Source of the DNA: an uncultured Alphaproteobacteria bacterium
GTDB taxonomy: Bacteria > Pseudomonadota > Alphaproteobacteria > Puniceispirillales > UBA1172
Reading direction: 5' to 3'
DNA: 6,113 nt
Assembly (NCBI GenBank): GCA_913056245.1
Contig: CAJXME010000075.1
Coordinates: 1-6,113 of the forward strand
The notes beneath the pieces were generated by a model, which was given only the letters and a program-made list of their open reading frames with translations, did not search any database and was not told the DNA's origin. Of this stretch, positions 6,009 to 6,113 are shown one piece after another. Numbering within the stretch: position 1 is the first letter of the stretch; each line of letters starts with the position of its first letter. A program made the position numbers and the translations under genes.

Positions 6009-6113
6009 CTCACGCTCGCTGGCGCGACCCCAGGATCCGGTCGATGCCCCAGAACAGGAGTCCCAGCACGATGCCAAGGGCTGCGACTCCGGCGATGTTC
6101 ACGAGGACCGCCG
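5985..6113. other. Sequence unrelated to xdhB at the right edge (suspected foreign or misjoined segment)
   Basis: From about 5985 the plus-strand frame no longer resembles XdhB and hits a stop within eight codons. By hand count 83 of the last 123 bases are G or C (about 67%), somewhat above most of the window, though parts of the adjoining xdhB also exceed 60%, so composition alone is weak evidence. The stronger evidence is the loss of XdhB similarity together with an open minus-strand frame coding for a membrane-like tail. Confidence 0.65.
6010..6113 (-). CDS. C-terminal tail of an unidentified membrane protein (5' end outside window)
   Basis: On the minus strand an open frame enters from the right edge and ends in TGA at 6012-6010, giving 33 complete codons. 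The translation has one hydrophobic stretch (VAALGIVLGLLFWGI) followed by a basic tail DRILGSRQRA, the look of a last transmembrane helix with a positively charged cytoplasmic end, as at the C-terminus of many transporter permeases. It is too short to name a family. Its stop is one base from the TAA at 6006-6008, an arrangement like two convergent genes meeting. The codons are strongly GC-ending (GTC, CTC, ATC, GCC). If the adjacent xdhB break is an assembly join, this gene belongs to the second source. Confidence 0.45.
   Translation of the reverse strand, partial: AVLVNIAGVAALGIVLGLLFWGIDRILGSRQRA

Noticed and set aside
5748..6077. Minus-strand open frame of about 109 codons over the xdhA/xdhB junction and right edge
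   Set aside because: It runs antisense to clear xdhA/xdhB coding sequence, crosses the suspected join and its translation (repeated His/Arg/Gly/Asp) has no protein-like features.

Overview
The window holds a mid-50s %GC, densely packed bacterial segment. It looks alphaproteobacterial (inference): it carries an integral-membrane, cytochrome c-fused urate oxidase (PuuD) followed by a split XdhA/XdhB-type xanthine dehydrogenase, the intergenic gaps are very short, and the protein sequences resemble alphaproteobacterial versions. The exact genus cannot be fixed from the sequence alone.

Layout. Positions 1-914 (+) are the 3' part of an amidase-signature hydrolase, entered exactly at its nucleophile motif. 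It converges on, and overlaps by 6 bp, a classical short-chain dehydrogenase/reductase (SDR) on the minus strand (909-1667). A 153-bp divergent intergenic region (1668-1820) separates this from a second SDR on the plus strand (1821-2522). That second SDR is atypical and lacks the catalytic Tyr/Lys pair. The divergent region carries plausible promoters in both directions and two small dyads with the same half-site.

After an 85-bp gap with a possible promoter comes a tight purine-catabolic operon: 5-hydroxyisourate hydrolase (2608-2964), PuuD urate oxidase (2974-4251), the xanthine dehydrogenase small subunit XdhA (4270-5766) and the start of the large subunit XdhB (from 5763, ATGA overlap). 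Together these genes would take hypoxanthine/xanthine to urate (XDH), urate to 5-hydroxyisourate (PuuD, passing electrons to its own heme c) and 5-hydroxyisourate to OHCU (HIU hydrolase). The next enzyme, OHCU decarboxylase, is not in the window.

The right end is abnormal. XdhB-like sequence stops after about 74 codons at a perfect 10-bp inverted repeat (5966-5987). The remaining ~125 bp no longer resemble XdhB and instead contain, on the minus strand, the C-terminal transmembrane tail of an unrelated protein. This is most simply a chimeric assembly join or a rearrangement breakpoint. There is no gene-free stretch longer than 300 bp. I found no tRNA, rRNA, CRISPR array, transposase or convincing intrinsic terminator. 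I do not see a wholly new system here; the points most worth a second look are the broken XdhB end, the SDR with altered catalytic residues, and the PuuD-centred purine operon.
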